Of a stretch of 7,055 nt of DNA, positions 1 through 5,533 are shown piece by piece. Within the stretch, counting starts at the first letter, position 1. The number at the start of each line of letters is the position of its first letter. The translations under genes were made by a program, and so were the position numbers. The stretch spans positions 15,081-22,135 of the forward strand of contig JAHZAW010000038.1 of NCBI GenBank assembly GCA_019423725.1. Direction: 5' to 3'. The stretch is from Clostridiales bacterium. Its GTDB lineage: Bacteria > Bacillota > Clostridia > Lachnospirales > Anaerotignaceae. The notes under the pieces were generated by a model, which saw only the letters and a program-made list of their open reading frames with translations, was not told the origin of the DNA and ran no database searches.

Positions 1-54
1 GAGAGCATCTGCCTTACAAGCAGAGGGTCACAGGTTCGAGCCCTGTAACTCCCA
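1..54 (+). tRNA. tRNA-Val (anticodon UAC), 5' end cut off by window edge
   Basis: The sequence folds as a tRNA from the end of the D-loop onward. The 3' D-stem strand is near 3-6. The anticodon stem TCTGC (8-12) pairs with GCAGA (20-24) around the loop CTTACAA, giving anticodon TAC at 15-17, which reads GUA valine codons. The T-arm is ACAGG (30-34), TTCGAGC, CCTGT (42-46). The 3' acceptor strand AACTCCC (47-53) is followed by discriminator A54. The next bases are TTTT, so the CCA tail is not encoded and must be added by a nucleotidyltransferase. About 20 bases at the 5' end lie outside the window, and other tRNA genes may precede it. Confidence 0.93.
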
Positions 55-77
55 TTTTTATTATCCAGTGAAATTTC

Positions 78-113
78 CGGAAGCCGTCTGAATTTAGAGG
101 CTTCCGTTTTTTT
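78..113 (+). terminator. Rho-independent terminator after the tRNA gene
   Basis: CGGAAGCC (78-85) is perfectly complementary to GGCTTCCG (99-106). Three further pairs (TCT 87-89 with AGA 96-98) can form across a one-base bulge. A run of seven T follows at 107-113. It sits 24 bases after the tRNA and 32 bases before the next start codon, so it should end the tRNA transcript, at least partially. Confidence 0.88.
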
Positions 114-145
114 ATTTAAAAAATTCTTTGAAGGAGTTGACATAA

Positions 146-583
146 ATGGTTATAATGGTAGTAGACGGACAGGGCGGAGGAATCGGACGAGCCCTCATAG
201 AAAAACTTAAGGCCGAATTTGGAGCGGAACATGAGATAATGGCAGTCGGCATAAATGCCATGGCCACCATGGGAATGATGAAGGGCGGAGCCAAAAACAT
301 CGCCACCGGCGAAAACGCGGTCGTATTCAATGCAAAAAGAGCTGATATCATCGTTGGAAGCATCGGCATAGTTGCCGCCAACTCAATGTTTGGGGAACTT
401 ACTCCGGTAATGGCCAATGCCATCAGCGAGAGCCCTGCCGTAAAGGTGCTCATTCCCCTTAATAAATGCGGGCTCAGGGTGGCCGGAGTATCTTCAGATA
501 CCCTTCCTGCCATAATGGACGATGCCGTAAGGCTCGTTGCCCAGGTGATAGAAAAGAAAAATACAGACGGTATATGTGGTTAA
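146..583 (+). CDS. DUF3842 family protein
   Basis: A 145-residue soluble protein that matches, from memory, the DUF3842 family common in Clostridia; its function is not known. The N-terminus is a short hydrophobic strand followed by a glycine-rich turn, DGQGGGIG (residues 7-14), which resembles the start of a Rossmann-type nucleotide-binding fold. Other conserved-looking segments are the ATGEN motif (53-57), the Gly- and hydrophobic-rich block GSIGIVAANSMFGELTP (71-87) and LIPLNKC (102-108). No membrane segment or signal peptide is seen. AAGGAG at 131-136 lies nine bases before the ATG, supporting this start, and a later start would remove the glycine loop. Only 32 bases separate the gene from the tRNA terminator, so there is no room for an ordinary promoter plus leader. 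Transcription probably comes by read-through from the tRNA unit. Nucleotide binding is inference. Confidence 0.88.
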   Translation: MVIMVVDGQGGGIGRALIEKLKAEFGAEHEIMAVGINAMATMGMMKGGAKNIATGENAVVFNAKRADIIVGSIGIVAANSMFGELTPVMANAISESPAVKVLIPLNKCGLRVAGVSSDTLPAIMDDAVRLVAQVIEKKNTDGICG

Positions 584-602
584 ACGGGGCATTTAACATA
601 TA
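571..602 (+). repeat. Imperfect inverted repeat spanning the DUF3842 stop codon
   Basis: TATATG (571-576) plus TTAAA (580-584) can pair with TTTAA (592-596) plus CATATA (597-602), with a three-base bulge and the loop CGGGGCA. The stem covers the TAA stop codon at 581-583. No T-run follows, so it is not a standard terminator. It could protect the 3' end of the message or be chance in AT-rich sequence. Confidence 0.35.
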
Positions 603-679
603 ACCGCTTATGGATTTTATATAATTGTTATAAATTAAAGGGAGATCGGTAGTGTTTTTATTTTCGGGAGGTAATAATA

Positions 680-1216
680 ATGGAATTTATTCTTACTTTT
701 GATGATAAGGTCATACGTTTTATCAATGACAACATGAGGAGCCGATTTCTTGATAAGGCAATGAAAATAGTTTCAGCTTCGGGAAACTATGGGATAATAT
801 GGATAGCTTCGGCCTTTTCCCTCATAGCCATGGGAGGGGAAAGAAGAAAAGCAGGCCTGCTTATGATAGCCTCACTTATGGTGGAAGCCTCGGCCTGTAA
901 TCTTGTCATAAAACCTTCGGTAAAAAGGGTAAGACCAAATGACGCCCATGGCCTTGTCATATCCATAAACAGGCCCAAGGATTACTCATTTCCCTCAGGG
1001 CATACGGCAGCTGCCTTTGCCGCGGCCTACAGCCTTTATCTGTCAAATAAAAGGTCAGGCTTATGGATGCTTTACGCAGCCGCTGTGATGGGATTTTCGA
1101 GGGTATATCTTCTTGTGCATTATCCCATGGATGTGGTCGTCGGAGCTGCCATCGGAATGCTTTCAGCCGGATTTATCCATAAAAGAAGCGATAAAAAGAG
1201 TGGAAAAATAAGGTGA
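680..1216 (+). CDS. PAP2 (type 2 phosphatidic acid phosphatase) family membrane protein
   Basis: A 178-residue integral membrane phosphatase of the PAP2 superfamily. All three catalytic motifs are present: K-x6-RP (K78 to R85-P86), PSGH (105-108), and SR-x5-H-x3-D (S140, R141, H147, D151). In this family H147 would be the phosphorylated nucleophile, with H108 as acid-base and the Lys/Arg residues holding phosphate. Hydrophobic segments lie near residues 36-51, 57-77, 107-121, 128-140 and 151-166, and the C-terminal tail is basic. The size fits small bacterial undecaprenyl-diphosphatase or lipid phosphatase members (BcrC/PgpB type), but the motifs do not decide between these substrates. GGGAGGT at 666-672 precedes the ATG by seven bases. 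The gap to DUF3842 is 96 bases. It contains a perfect TATAAT (620-625) without a good -35 box, so the gene may be co-transcribed or have a weak promoter of its own. Confidence 0.92.
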   Translation: MEFILTFDDKVIRFINDNMRSRFLDKAMKIVSASGNYGIIWIASAFSLIAMGGERRKAGLLMIASLMVEASACNLVIKPSVKRVRPNDAHGLVISINRPKDYSFPSGHTAAAFAAAYSLYLSNKRSGLWMLYAAAVMGFSRVYLLVHYPMDVVVGAAIGMLSAGFIHKRSDKKSGKIR

Positions 1217-1235
1217 ATAATTAATTATAAATTTC

Positions 1236-1296
1236 AAAAAATACCCTTTACAGGTCGGACAAGATGCTGAAGAACCTGATAAAAAGGGTATTTTTT
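1236..1296 (+). terminator. Compound hairpin terminator after the PAP2 gene
   Basis: ATACCCTTT (1241-1249) pairs with AAAGGGTAT (1283-1291), and the flanking A-run 1236-1240 can pair with the T-run 1292-1296. A second stem, CAGGT (1251-1255) with ACCTG (1274-1278), stacks inside it and leaves an 18-base apical loop. The six T at 1291-1296 provide the plus-strand U-tract. The A-run on the other side makes it symmetrical, so it could stop transcription from either direction. Confidence 0.78.
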
Positions 1297-1320
1297 ATGT
1301 TTATGACACTAAAATATGTA

Positions 1321-1368
1321 TAATTGATAATTAAATATATTGCAATGGTTGTATAAAAATGCTATTAT
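1321..1368 (+). promoter_or_regulatory. Sigma-A promoter of the first larA gene, with AT-rich upstream region
   Basis: A -35 box TTGCAA (1340-1345) is followed by exactly 17 bases and a -10 box TATTAT (1363-1368). A TG at 1360-1361 gives an extended -10. The stretch from about 1308 to 1339 is almost pure A+T and could act as an UP element. It contains the hyphenated palindrome TAATT-gat-AATTA (1321-1333). Transcription would begin near 1375, leaving a leader of about 70 bases with AAGGAGG at 1428-1434. Confidence 0.78.
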
Positions 1369-1443
1369 AGATGTAGCTTGTAAAAAAGGCTATGGGGAAA
1401 TAATATATAATTACATAGTAATTTAGTAAGGAGGAAGACAATT

Positions 1444-2745
1444 ATGGCAAATTTCAGTTTCAAATACGGTGACGGACATATGGACTTCTCATTGCCTGAT
1501 GAGGACATCCTTAAGGTCATCGAGCCTGCGCATATTCAGGTGCCTGAGGCTACTGAGATAGAAAGAATCACCGAGGCCATCGACAATCCCATCGGAACAC
1601 CTAAACTTGAGGAAATGATCAAACCTACAGATACAGTATGTATCCTTGTTCCCGATATGACAAGACAGTGGGGCAGACCCGCTGAGATCCTTTCAGTTCT
1701 CGTTCCCAAGATCGAGGCTATCGGCGTTAAAGATGAAAATATGCTTATCGTTTCAGCTACAGGTACTCATAAGAACCAGACTCCCGAAGAGCATGCCCTC
1801 ATCGTTGGACAGGACATCTATGACAGGATCAAAGTAGTTGACCATAACTGTGATGATAACCTTCAGCTCGTTGGTACATCATTCAGAGGAAATGAGATCT
1901 GGGTAAACAAGACTGTTATGGGCTATGACAAGAAGATCATCGTTGGTTCAACAGTATTCCACTTCCTTGCAGGATTTGGCGGATCAAGAAAATACGTTCT
2001 TCCCGGAATCGCTGGAAGAGACACTATCATGAGCAACCATTCACAGTACTTTGCTGAAGGCGGAGTAGGAAGCGGACAGAATCCTCTTGTAGCTCCCGGA
2101 AGATATGAAGACAACCCTATCAGCAAGGAAATGTTCCAGGCTGCTGAGTTTGCGGGAATCGACTTCAACATCACAGGCGTTATCGGACCCGACAAGAAGA
2201 TCAACTTCTGCTTTGCCGGAGATATCCACCTCAGCCATGAGGCAGCCGTTGAGAAATGCCGTCTCTTTGACGGAGCTGTAGTTGACGAGCCTGCTGATAT
2301 GGTTATTGCCTGCGGTATGGGATATCCCAAGGACATCAACCTTTACCAGACAGCTGCAAAACCCATGAACAACTCAGTAGGAGTTCTTAAGAAAGATCCC
2401 AACTCAGTTATGATCGTTGTATCAGAGTGCCGTGAGGGCGTAGGAAGCGCTGACACAGACAGAATGCTCCATGACTTTGACAACGCCCATGACCGTGAAG
2501 TATATACAAGAGCAAATTACACCATCGGACTTAACGTAGCATACTTCCTTACACAGTATGCTGAGGACTTCCATGTAATCCTTGTTTCATCCCTTGACCC
2601 TGATCTTTTCAAGAAGACAAAGATCCATACAGCTAAGGACGTGGATGAAGCCATCGCTCTTGCAAAGAAACTTTCCGGCAAAGAGCATCCCAAGACATAC
2701 ATCATGCCTTATGCCGCAAATACATGTGCTTCAGTAAAAATCTGA
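1444..2745 (+). CDS. larA: LarA-family nickel-dependent 2-hydroxyacid racemase/epimerase, paralog 1
   Basis: A 433-residue protein of the LarA (DUF2088, lactate racemase) family, close in length to Lactobacillus plantarum LarA (about 424). These cytosolic enzymes use the nickel-pincer nucleotide (NPN) to swap the configuration at C2 of 2-hydroxyacids by hydride transfer. Residues that appear to match the known active site are D71 and R74 in PDMTR, H109 in ATGTH, H173, the NPN-anchoring K183 ten residues later, and nickel ligand H199 in SNH. D133-H134 and the GYPKDINLYQ block (293-302, with K306) also look conserved. The loop before the lysine reads GFGGSRK instead of the SGG-x-K usual in LarA. 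The start is fixed by AAGGAGG nine bases upstream. It is bracketed by its own promoter and terminator, so it is probably monocistronic. Codon choice is restricted (ATC for Ile, AGA for Arg, CTT for Leu), consistent with high expression. The substrate cannot be told from sequence: lactate, malate or another 2-hydroxyacid is possible. Confidence 0.93.
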   Translation: MANFSFKYGDGHMDFSLPDEDILKVIEPAHIQVPEATEIERITEAIDNPIGTPKLEEMIKPTDTVCILVPDMTRQWGRPAEILSVLVPKIEAIGVKDENMLIVSATGTHKNQTPEEHALIVGQDIYDRIKVVDHNCDDNLQLVGTSFRGNEIWVNKTVMGYDKKIIVGSTVFHFLAGFGGSRKYVLPGIAGRDTIMSNHSQYFAEGGVGSGQNPLVAPGRYEDNPISKEMFQAAEFAGIDFNITGVIGPDKKINFCFAGDIHLSHEAAVEKCRLFDGAVVDEPADMVIACGMGYPKDINLYQTAAKPMNNSVGVLKKDPNSVMIVVSECREGVGSADTDRMLHDFDNAHDREVYTRANYTIGLNVAYFLTQYAEDFHVILVSSLDPDLFKKTKIHTAKDVDEAIALAKKLSGKEHPKTYIMPYAANTCASVKI

Positions 2746-2765
2746 TAAACCTAATGTTTGCTGAA

Positions 2766-2795
2766 CCGGATACCCTTAAGGGTATCCGGCTTTTT
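2766..2795 (+). terminator. Rho-independent terminator of larA paralog 1
   Basis: CCGGATACCC (2766-2775) and GGGTATCCGG (2780-2789) form a perfect 10-base-pair stem with loop TTAA, followed by C and five T (2791-2795). It lies 20 bases after the larA stop codon and separates the two larA genes into independent transcripts. Confidence 0.94.
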
Positions 2796-2824
2796 GATAT
2801 TATATATATATGTAAAAAAATGTA

Positions 2825-2853
2825 TTTACTTATGGATGCAGAGGAATTATAAA
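2825..2853 (+). promoter_or_regulatory. Possible upstream promoter of larA paralog 2
   Basis: TTTACT (2825-2830), 17 bases, then TATAAA (2848-2853) form a plausible but imperfect sigma-A promoter (four of six and five of six consensus bases). A start near 2860 would fall at the first half of the inverted repeat at 2857-2864 and would place the repeat region in the leader RNA. The surrounding DNA is AT-rich, so chance is a serious alternative. Confidence 0.35.
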
Positions 2854-2856
2854 ATC

Positions 2857-2933
2857 ATGCACATAAATGACCGTGGATTTTTATCATAATGTGCATAAAT
2901 ATGCGGCAATGACGAACAGTGGATGATACCGCA
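2857..2933. promoter_or_regulatory. Inverted and direct repeats upstream of the second larA promoter (putative operator region)
   Basis: ATGCACAT (2857-2864) recurs inverted as ATGTGCAT (2889-2896), centre to centre 32 bases, about three helical turns. ATGA (2867-2870) and TCAT (2884-2887) extend the symmetry inward. A second inverted pair, TGCGG (2902-2906) with CCGCA (2929-2933), follows. The words CATAAAT, ATGAC and GTGGAT each occur twice in the same order. The block ends eight bases before the -35 box at 2941, where an activator or repressor would bind. No similar block precedes paralog 1. The regulator is unknown and protein binding is inference. Confidence 0.5.
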
Positions 2934-2940
2934 GAATTTA

Positions 2941-2969
2941 TTGACAAATAAAATAATAGACTGTATTAT
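2941..2969 (+). promoter_or_regulatory. Sigma-A promoter of larA paralog 2
   Basis: A perfect consensus -35 box TTGACA (2941-2946), a 17-base spacer and TATTAT (2964-2969) form a near-ideal promoter. Transcription should start near 2976, giving a leader of about 60 bases. The ribosome binding site AAGGAGG (3019-3025) lies ten bases before the ATG. Confidence 0.85.
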
Positions 2970-3035
2970 ATATGTAATAATGCAGAAATGTCTTGAAACA
3001 GATACAAAGCAGACAAAAAAGGAGGACAAAATAAA

Positions 3036-4337
3036 ATGGCAAAGTATACTTTTAAGTATGGCAATGGAACAGTTGATTTTGAGTACCCTGAAGAAGATGT
3101 TATCAAGGTCCTTGAGCCGGCTGAACTTGAAAAAACAACAAAGACAGAAGAAGAGATCATCAGAGAAGCTATTGAAAATCCCATCGGCACACCCAAGCTT
3201 GAAGAGATCATTAAGCCCGGACAGTCTGTATGTATCGTTGTACCCGATGTTACAAGACTTTGGGCAAGACCTTCAGTTATAGTACATATACTTGTTGAGA
3301 AACTTGAGAAGATCGGCGTTAAAGATGAGGATATACTTTTCATCTCAGGCGTAGGTACACACAGACTTCAGGAAGAAGAAGACTTTGAGAACCTCATCGG
3401 TAAAGATTTCTGCGCAAGATTCAGACATCAGAACCATTACTGCGACAGTGACGACTTTGTTACAGTAGGAACAACATCAAGAGGAAATGTTATCGAGATC
3501 AACAAATTCGCTATGGAATGTGACCACAGGATCCTTGTTGGCGGTATCGTATTCCACTTCCTTGCAGGCTTCGGCGGCGGAAGAAAGATGGTACTTCCCG
3601 GAATCTCAAGCAGAAATACTATCAACACAGACCATAAATACTACTTCCTTCCCGGTCCTGCCGGAAGCGGAGCTGTTGAGACATGCGCAAACGGTATAAC
3701 AGATGGCAACCCTGTACATGAGGATATGCTTGAGGCTGCTAAGCTTGCAAAGATCTCATTCATCGTTAACTCAGTTGTTGACCGTACAAACACAATCGCA
3801 AAATGTTTTGCAGGTGACCTTGAGCTTGCTCATAAGGAAGGTTATGAATTCGTTAAGAAACTCGACGGCGTTAAGATCGATGAGAAGGCTGACCTTGTTA
3901 TCGCATCAGCATGCGGATATCCTAAGGACATCAACTTCTATCAGACAGGCGCTAAACCCTTATTCAATGCCATCGGAGCTGCTAAGCCCAAGGAAGGTGT
4001 TGTTATAATCGTTTCTCAGTGCTCAGAGGGCTGGGGAAATCCTGATACAGAGAAATTCGCAACAGAATTCGACAACATGCTTGATAGAGAAGTATTCTTA
4101 AGAGATAACTTCGGCATCGGAAGATATGTTGGATACAGGATATTCGAGGCAGCTACACAGGTACATTTCATCATTGTTTCAGATATGGATCCTGAAGGCT
4201 TCGGAAAGACAGACGTTATCCCCTGCAGAACGATCGAAGAGGCTATCGCAAAGGCTCACGAGATCACAGGAAAAGAAAGAATGTCCACATACATCATGCC
4301 TTTCGCAGCTAATACAATGGCCAGCACAGACTTATAA
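3036..4337 (+). CDS. larA: LarA-family nickel-dependent 2-hydroxyacid racemase/epimerase, paralog 2
   Basis: A second 433-residue LarA (DUF2088) protein, collinear with its upstream neighbour and by eye roughly half identical to it. The active-site pattern is kept: D71 and R74 in PDVTR, H109 in GVGTH, H174, NPN-anchoring K184 ten residues later, and H200 in TDH. The lysine loop reads GFGGGRK. Paralog-specific differences sit around the site: GVGTH replaces ATGTH, N133-H134 replaces D133-H134, GYPKDINFYQ replaces GYPKDINLYQ, and residues 203-226 after the nickel-ligand His have a different sequence (FLPGPAGSG and onward). These suggest a different substrate or stereochemical role rather than simple gene dosage, but that is inference. 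It has its own consensus promoter, a strong ribosome binding site, tandem stops TAATAA (4335-4340) and a strong terminator. Its NPN cofactor must come from larB/larC/larE genes elsewhere, since none are here. Confidence 0.93.
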   Translation: MAKYTFKYGNGTVDFEYPEEDVIKVLEPAELEKTTKTEEEIIREAIENPIGTPKLEEIIKPGQSVCIVVPDVTRLWARPSVIVHILVEKLEKIGVKDEDILFISGVGTHRLQEEEDFENLIGKDFCARFRHQNHYCDSDDFVTVGTTSRGNVIEINKFAMECDHRILVGGIVFHFLAGFGGGRKMVLPGISSRNTINTDHKYYFLPGPAGSGAVETCANGITDGNPVHEDMLEAAKLAKISFIVNSVVDRTNTIAKCFAGDLELAHKEGYEFVKKLDGVKIDEKADLVIASACGYPKDINFYQTGAKPLFNAIGAAKPKEGVVIIVSQCSEGWGNPDTEKFATEFDNMLDREVFLRDNFGIGRYVGYRIFEAATQVHFIIVSDMDPEGFGKTDVIPCRTIEEAIAKAHEITGKERMSTYIMPFAANTMASTDL

Positions 4338-4371
4338 TAAACAAGCAATAAATGCCGTATGGGCATAAAAT

Positions 4372-4402
4372 AAAACGGAGCGGAAAACCGCTCCGTTTTT
4401 TT
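4372..4402. terminator. Bidirectional rho-independent terminator
   Basis: ACGGAGCGG (4375-4383) and CCGCTCCGT (4388-4396) form a perfect 9-base-pair stem with an AAAA loop; three more A-T pairs extend the base. T-run 4396-4402 serves the plus-strand larA transcript. The A-rich 4367-4375 gives a U-tract on the minus strand for the convergent lipoprotein gene ending at 4419. A small hairpin, ATGCC (4352-4356) with GGCAT (4362-4366), sits just before it. Confidence 0.95.
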
Positions 4403-4418
4403 ATATATAGAAGAATAA

Positions 4419-5285
4419 TTAGCTTTCGGTATTATTTAGATCAAGTACGAACAGAGGGAAGCAGCTGCTTTTTCCTCCGGCTTCGAGTTCCCCTGAAGGT
4501 TCATATGATGAGACCTGTTCATCGGAGAGGAATGTATATGACATACCATCCTCCTCAGTGTTTATCAGATATTTGTATTCCAGCTGTAAATAATCCGTGT
4601 CTCCTCCGGCATATTTATCTCTGGAAGCATCTTCGGTACAGGTGAATTTATCGCCGTCATAATATACATAGCAGTAAATGGGATCACCCTCGGTCGTGAA
4701 GTTGACAATGACTATATCGTCGGATATGCCGTTGTCAACGTTTTTGGCGAACTCGTCATATAATTCCTGACCGCTTACTGCCTTTCCTCCGGATATCACA
4801 TAGCATCCGCTTTGGATGATGCTTTCGTAATCCGATGGATAAGCAGCCAGGAGCTGCTTTATCTCATCAAAGGATTTATGTACAGAAGGCATATCGTTTA
4901 TCCATTCGTTAGCTATGGCGTCCAGCTCTTCGCAGGGGTCGGATTTAGTTGTATACTTTACGCCATCGATTATTATTTGTGGATTGCAGGCATTGATCTT
5001 TATCTGGGTGTCATCGGTTTTATTTATGGTAAATGTGACCGACTGTCCAGCATATTCCTTTTCATCCTCTTCGTATATGACAACTTTATTAAGAGCTTTC
5101 ACAAGGGTCTCTATCTTTTCCTTATCTTCTGTCTGTACGGTCTTATCAGGAGGCATACAGTTCACGCTTACGGAACTTATGTCTTCAGCCGTCAGGTCGG
5201 CGAATGGCTTCGTGCCAGAGGCAGAACAGGAAACAGCGATTAAGCACAGCAGAAGAGCTGCTGCGGCAATGATGATTTTTTTCAT
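4419..5285 (-). CDS. Putative lipoprotein with C-terminal DUF4362-like domain
   Basis: A 288-residue protein predicted to be exported and lipid-anchored on the outer face of the membrane. Residues 1-19 are a signal peptide (MKK, then a hydrophobic core) leading to Cys20 in the lipobox-like IAVSC; Ala at -3 is less usual than Leu. Residues of about 30-128 form an acidic domain (PPDKTV, then VTFTINKTDDTQIKIN and IIIDGVKY) that looks like the beta-rich sensor-like domains common in clostridial lipoproteins. Residues of about 150-260 match my recollection of DUF4362: a helix with ELYDEFAKNVDNG, then the hallmark TTEGDPIYCYVYYDG (197-211) and TEDASRDKY (217-225). The tail after 260 is low-complexity. 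Function is unknown. AAGGTGG (5293-5299) precedes the ATG by about seven bases. Its 5' leader contains a GC-rich hairpin and it shares the terminator at 4372-4402. It is separated from the upstream nitroreductase by a terminator, so it is probably transcribed alone. Confidence 0.82.
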   Translation of the reverse strand: MKKIIIAAAALLLCLIAVSCSASGTKPFADLTAEDISSVSVNCMPPDKTVQTEDKEKIETLVKALNKVVIYEEDEKEYAGQSVTFTINKTDDTQIKINACNPQIIIDGVKYTTKSDPCEELDAIANEWINDMPSVHKSFDEIKQLLAAYPSDYESIIQSGCYVISGGKAVSGQELYDEFAKNVDNGISDDIVIVNFTTEGDPIYCYVYYDGDKFTCTEDASRDKYAGGDTDYLQLEYKYLINTEEDGMSYTFLSDEQVSSYEPSGELEAGGKSSCFPLFVLDLNNTES

Positions 5286-5307
5286 AATATCCCCACCTTA
5301 CAAATTA

Positions 5308-5321
5308 GCGGCCTTGGCCGC
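5308..5321 (-). promoter_or_regulatory. GC-rich hairpin in the leader of the lipoprotein gene
   Basis: GCGGC (5308-5312) and GCCGC (5317-5321) form a perfect stem with a four-base loop, in an otherwise AT-rich leader 22 bases upstream of the start codon. TTA/TAA pairs can extend it across a two-base bulge. No T-run follows, so it is not a terminator. It could be an operator, an RNA stability element or a translation-modulating stem. The remaining upstream DNA (about 5323-5463) is AT-rich with long A and T tracts, and I could not choose a convincing promoter in it. Confidence 0.45.
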
Positions 5322-5457
5322 CTTAACTTACCATTATCTTTAAAATATAATATCACAAAATAAAAATTCTTTTCTTAAAAAACTTTTTCGATTTTATTAC
5401 AATAACTCCAAGAAAAATCTGCCTTTTTTATTTCGGGGATAAAATACAAAAGAGCAT

Positions 5458-5522
5458 AAAAATAACGGCTCCTGAAACTGTTTCGGAGGAAATATACGCC
5501 GAAAAGACCATCAGAAGCCGTT
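5458..5522 (-). terminator. Nested-hairpin terminator after the nitroreductase gene
   Basis: On the minus strand, AACGGCT (5516-5522 read in reverse complement) pairs with AGCCGTT (5464-5470), and CTGA (5472-5475) pairs with TCAG (5511-5514) across one mismatch. An inner stem, TTTCGG (5481-5486) with CCGAAA (5499-5504), forms within the loop. On the minus strand the base of the stem is followed by A and five T (5462-5458), then more T-rich sequence. It begins 11 bases after the nitroreductase stop codon. Confidence 0.68.
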
Positions 5523-5533
5523 TAAAAGTCAAT

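Noticed and set aside
137..156. TTGACA (137-142) and TATAAT (151-156) at the start of the DUF3842 gene
   Set aside because: The two boxes are only eight bases apart, far short of the 16-18 needed, and the TATAAT is part of the coding sequence.
112..513. Minus-strand open frame opposite DUF3842
   Set aside because: It is a shadow of the DUF3842 frame, runs into the tRNA terminator and has no recognisable domain or ribosome binding site.
1923..2339. Minus-strand open frames inside larA paralog 1
   Set aside because: They are antisense shadows of a strongly conserved coding region, with no start signals.
2797..2812. Alternating TA run after the larA1 terminator
   Set aside because: It is short and simple AT sequence just after a terminator, with no repeat unit or gene structure suggesting a functional microsatellite.
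2857..2940. Riboswitch ahead of larA paralog 2
   Set aside because: The structured block lies upstream of the best promoter and is not followed by a terminator or sequestered ribosome binding site; I recognise no known riboswitch core.
2923..3282. Open frame on the plus strand overlapping the start of larA paralog 2
   Set aside because: It has no ribosome binding site, crosses the larA2 promoter, and most of it is an alternative frame of a clear LarA coding region.
4812..5343. Plus-strand open frames opposite the lipoprotein gene, some with hydrophobic stretches
   Set aside because: The minus frame has a signal peptide, ribosome binding site, domain signature and terminator; the hydrophobic look comes from complementing acidic codons.
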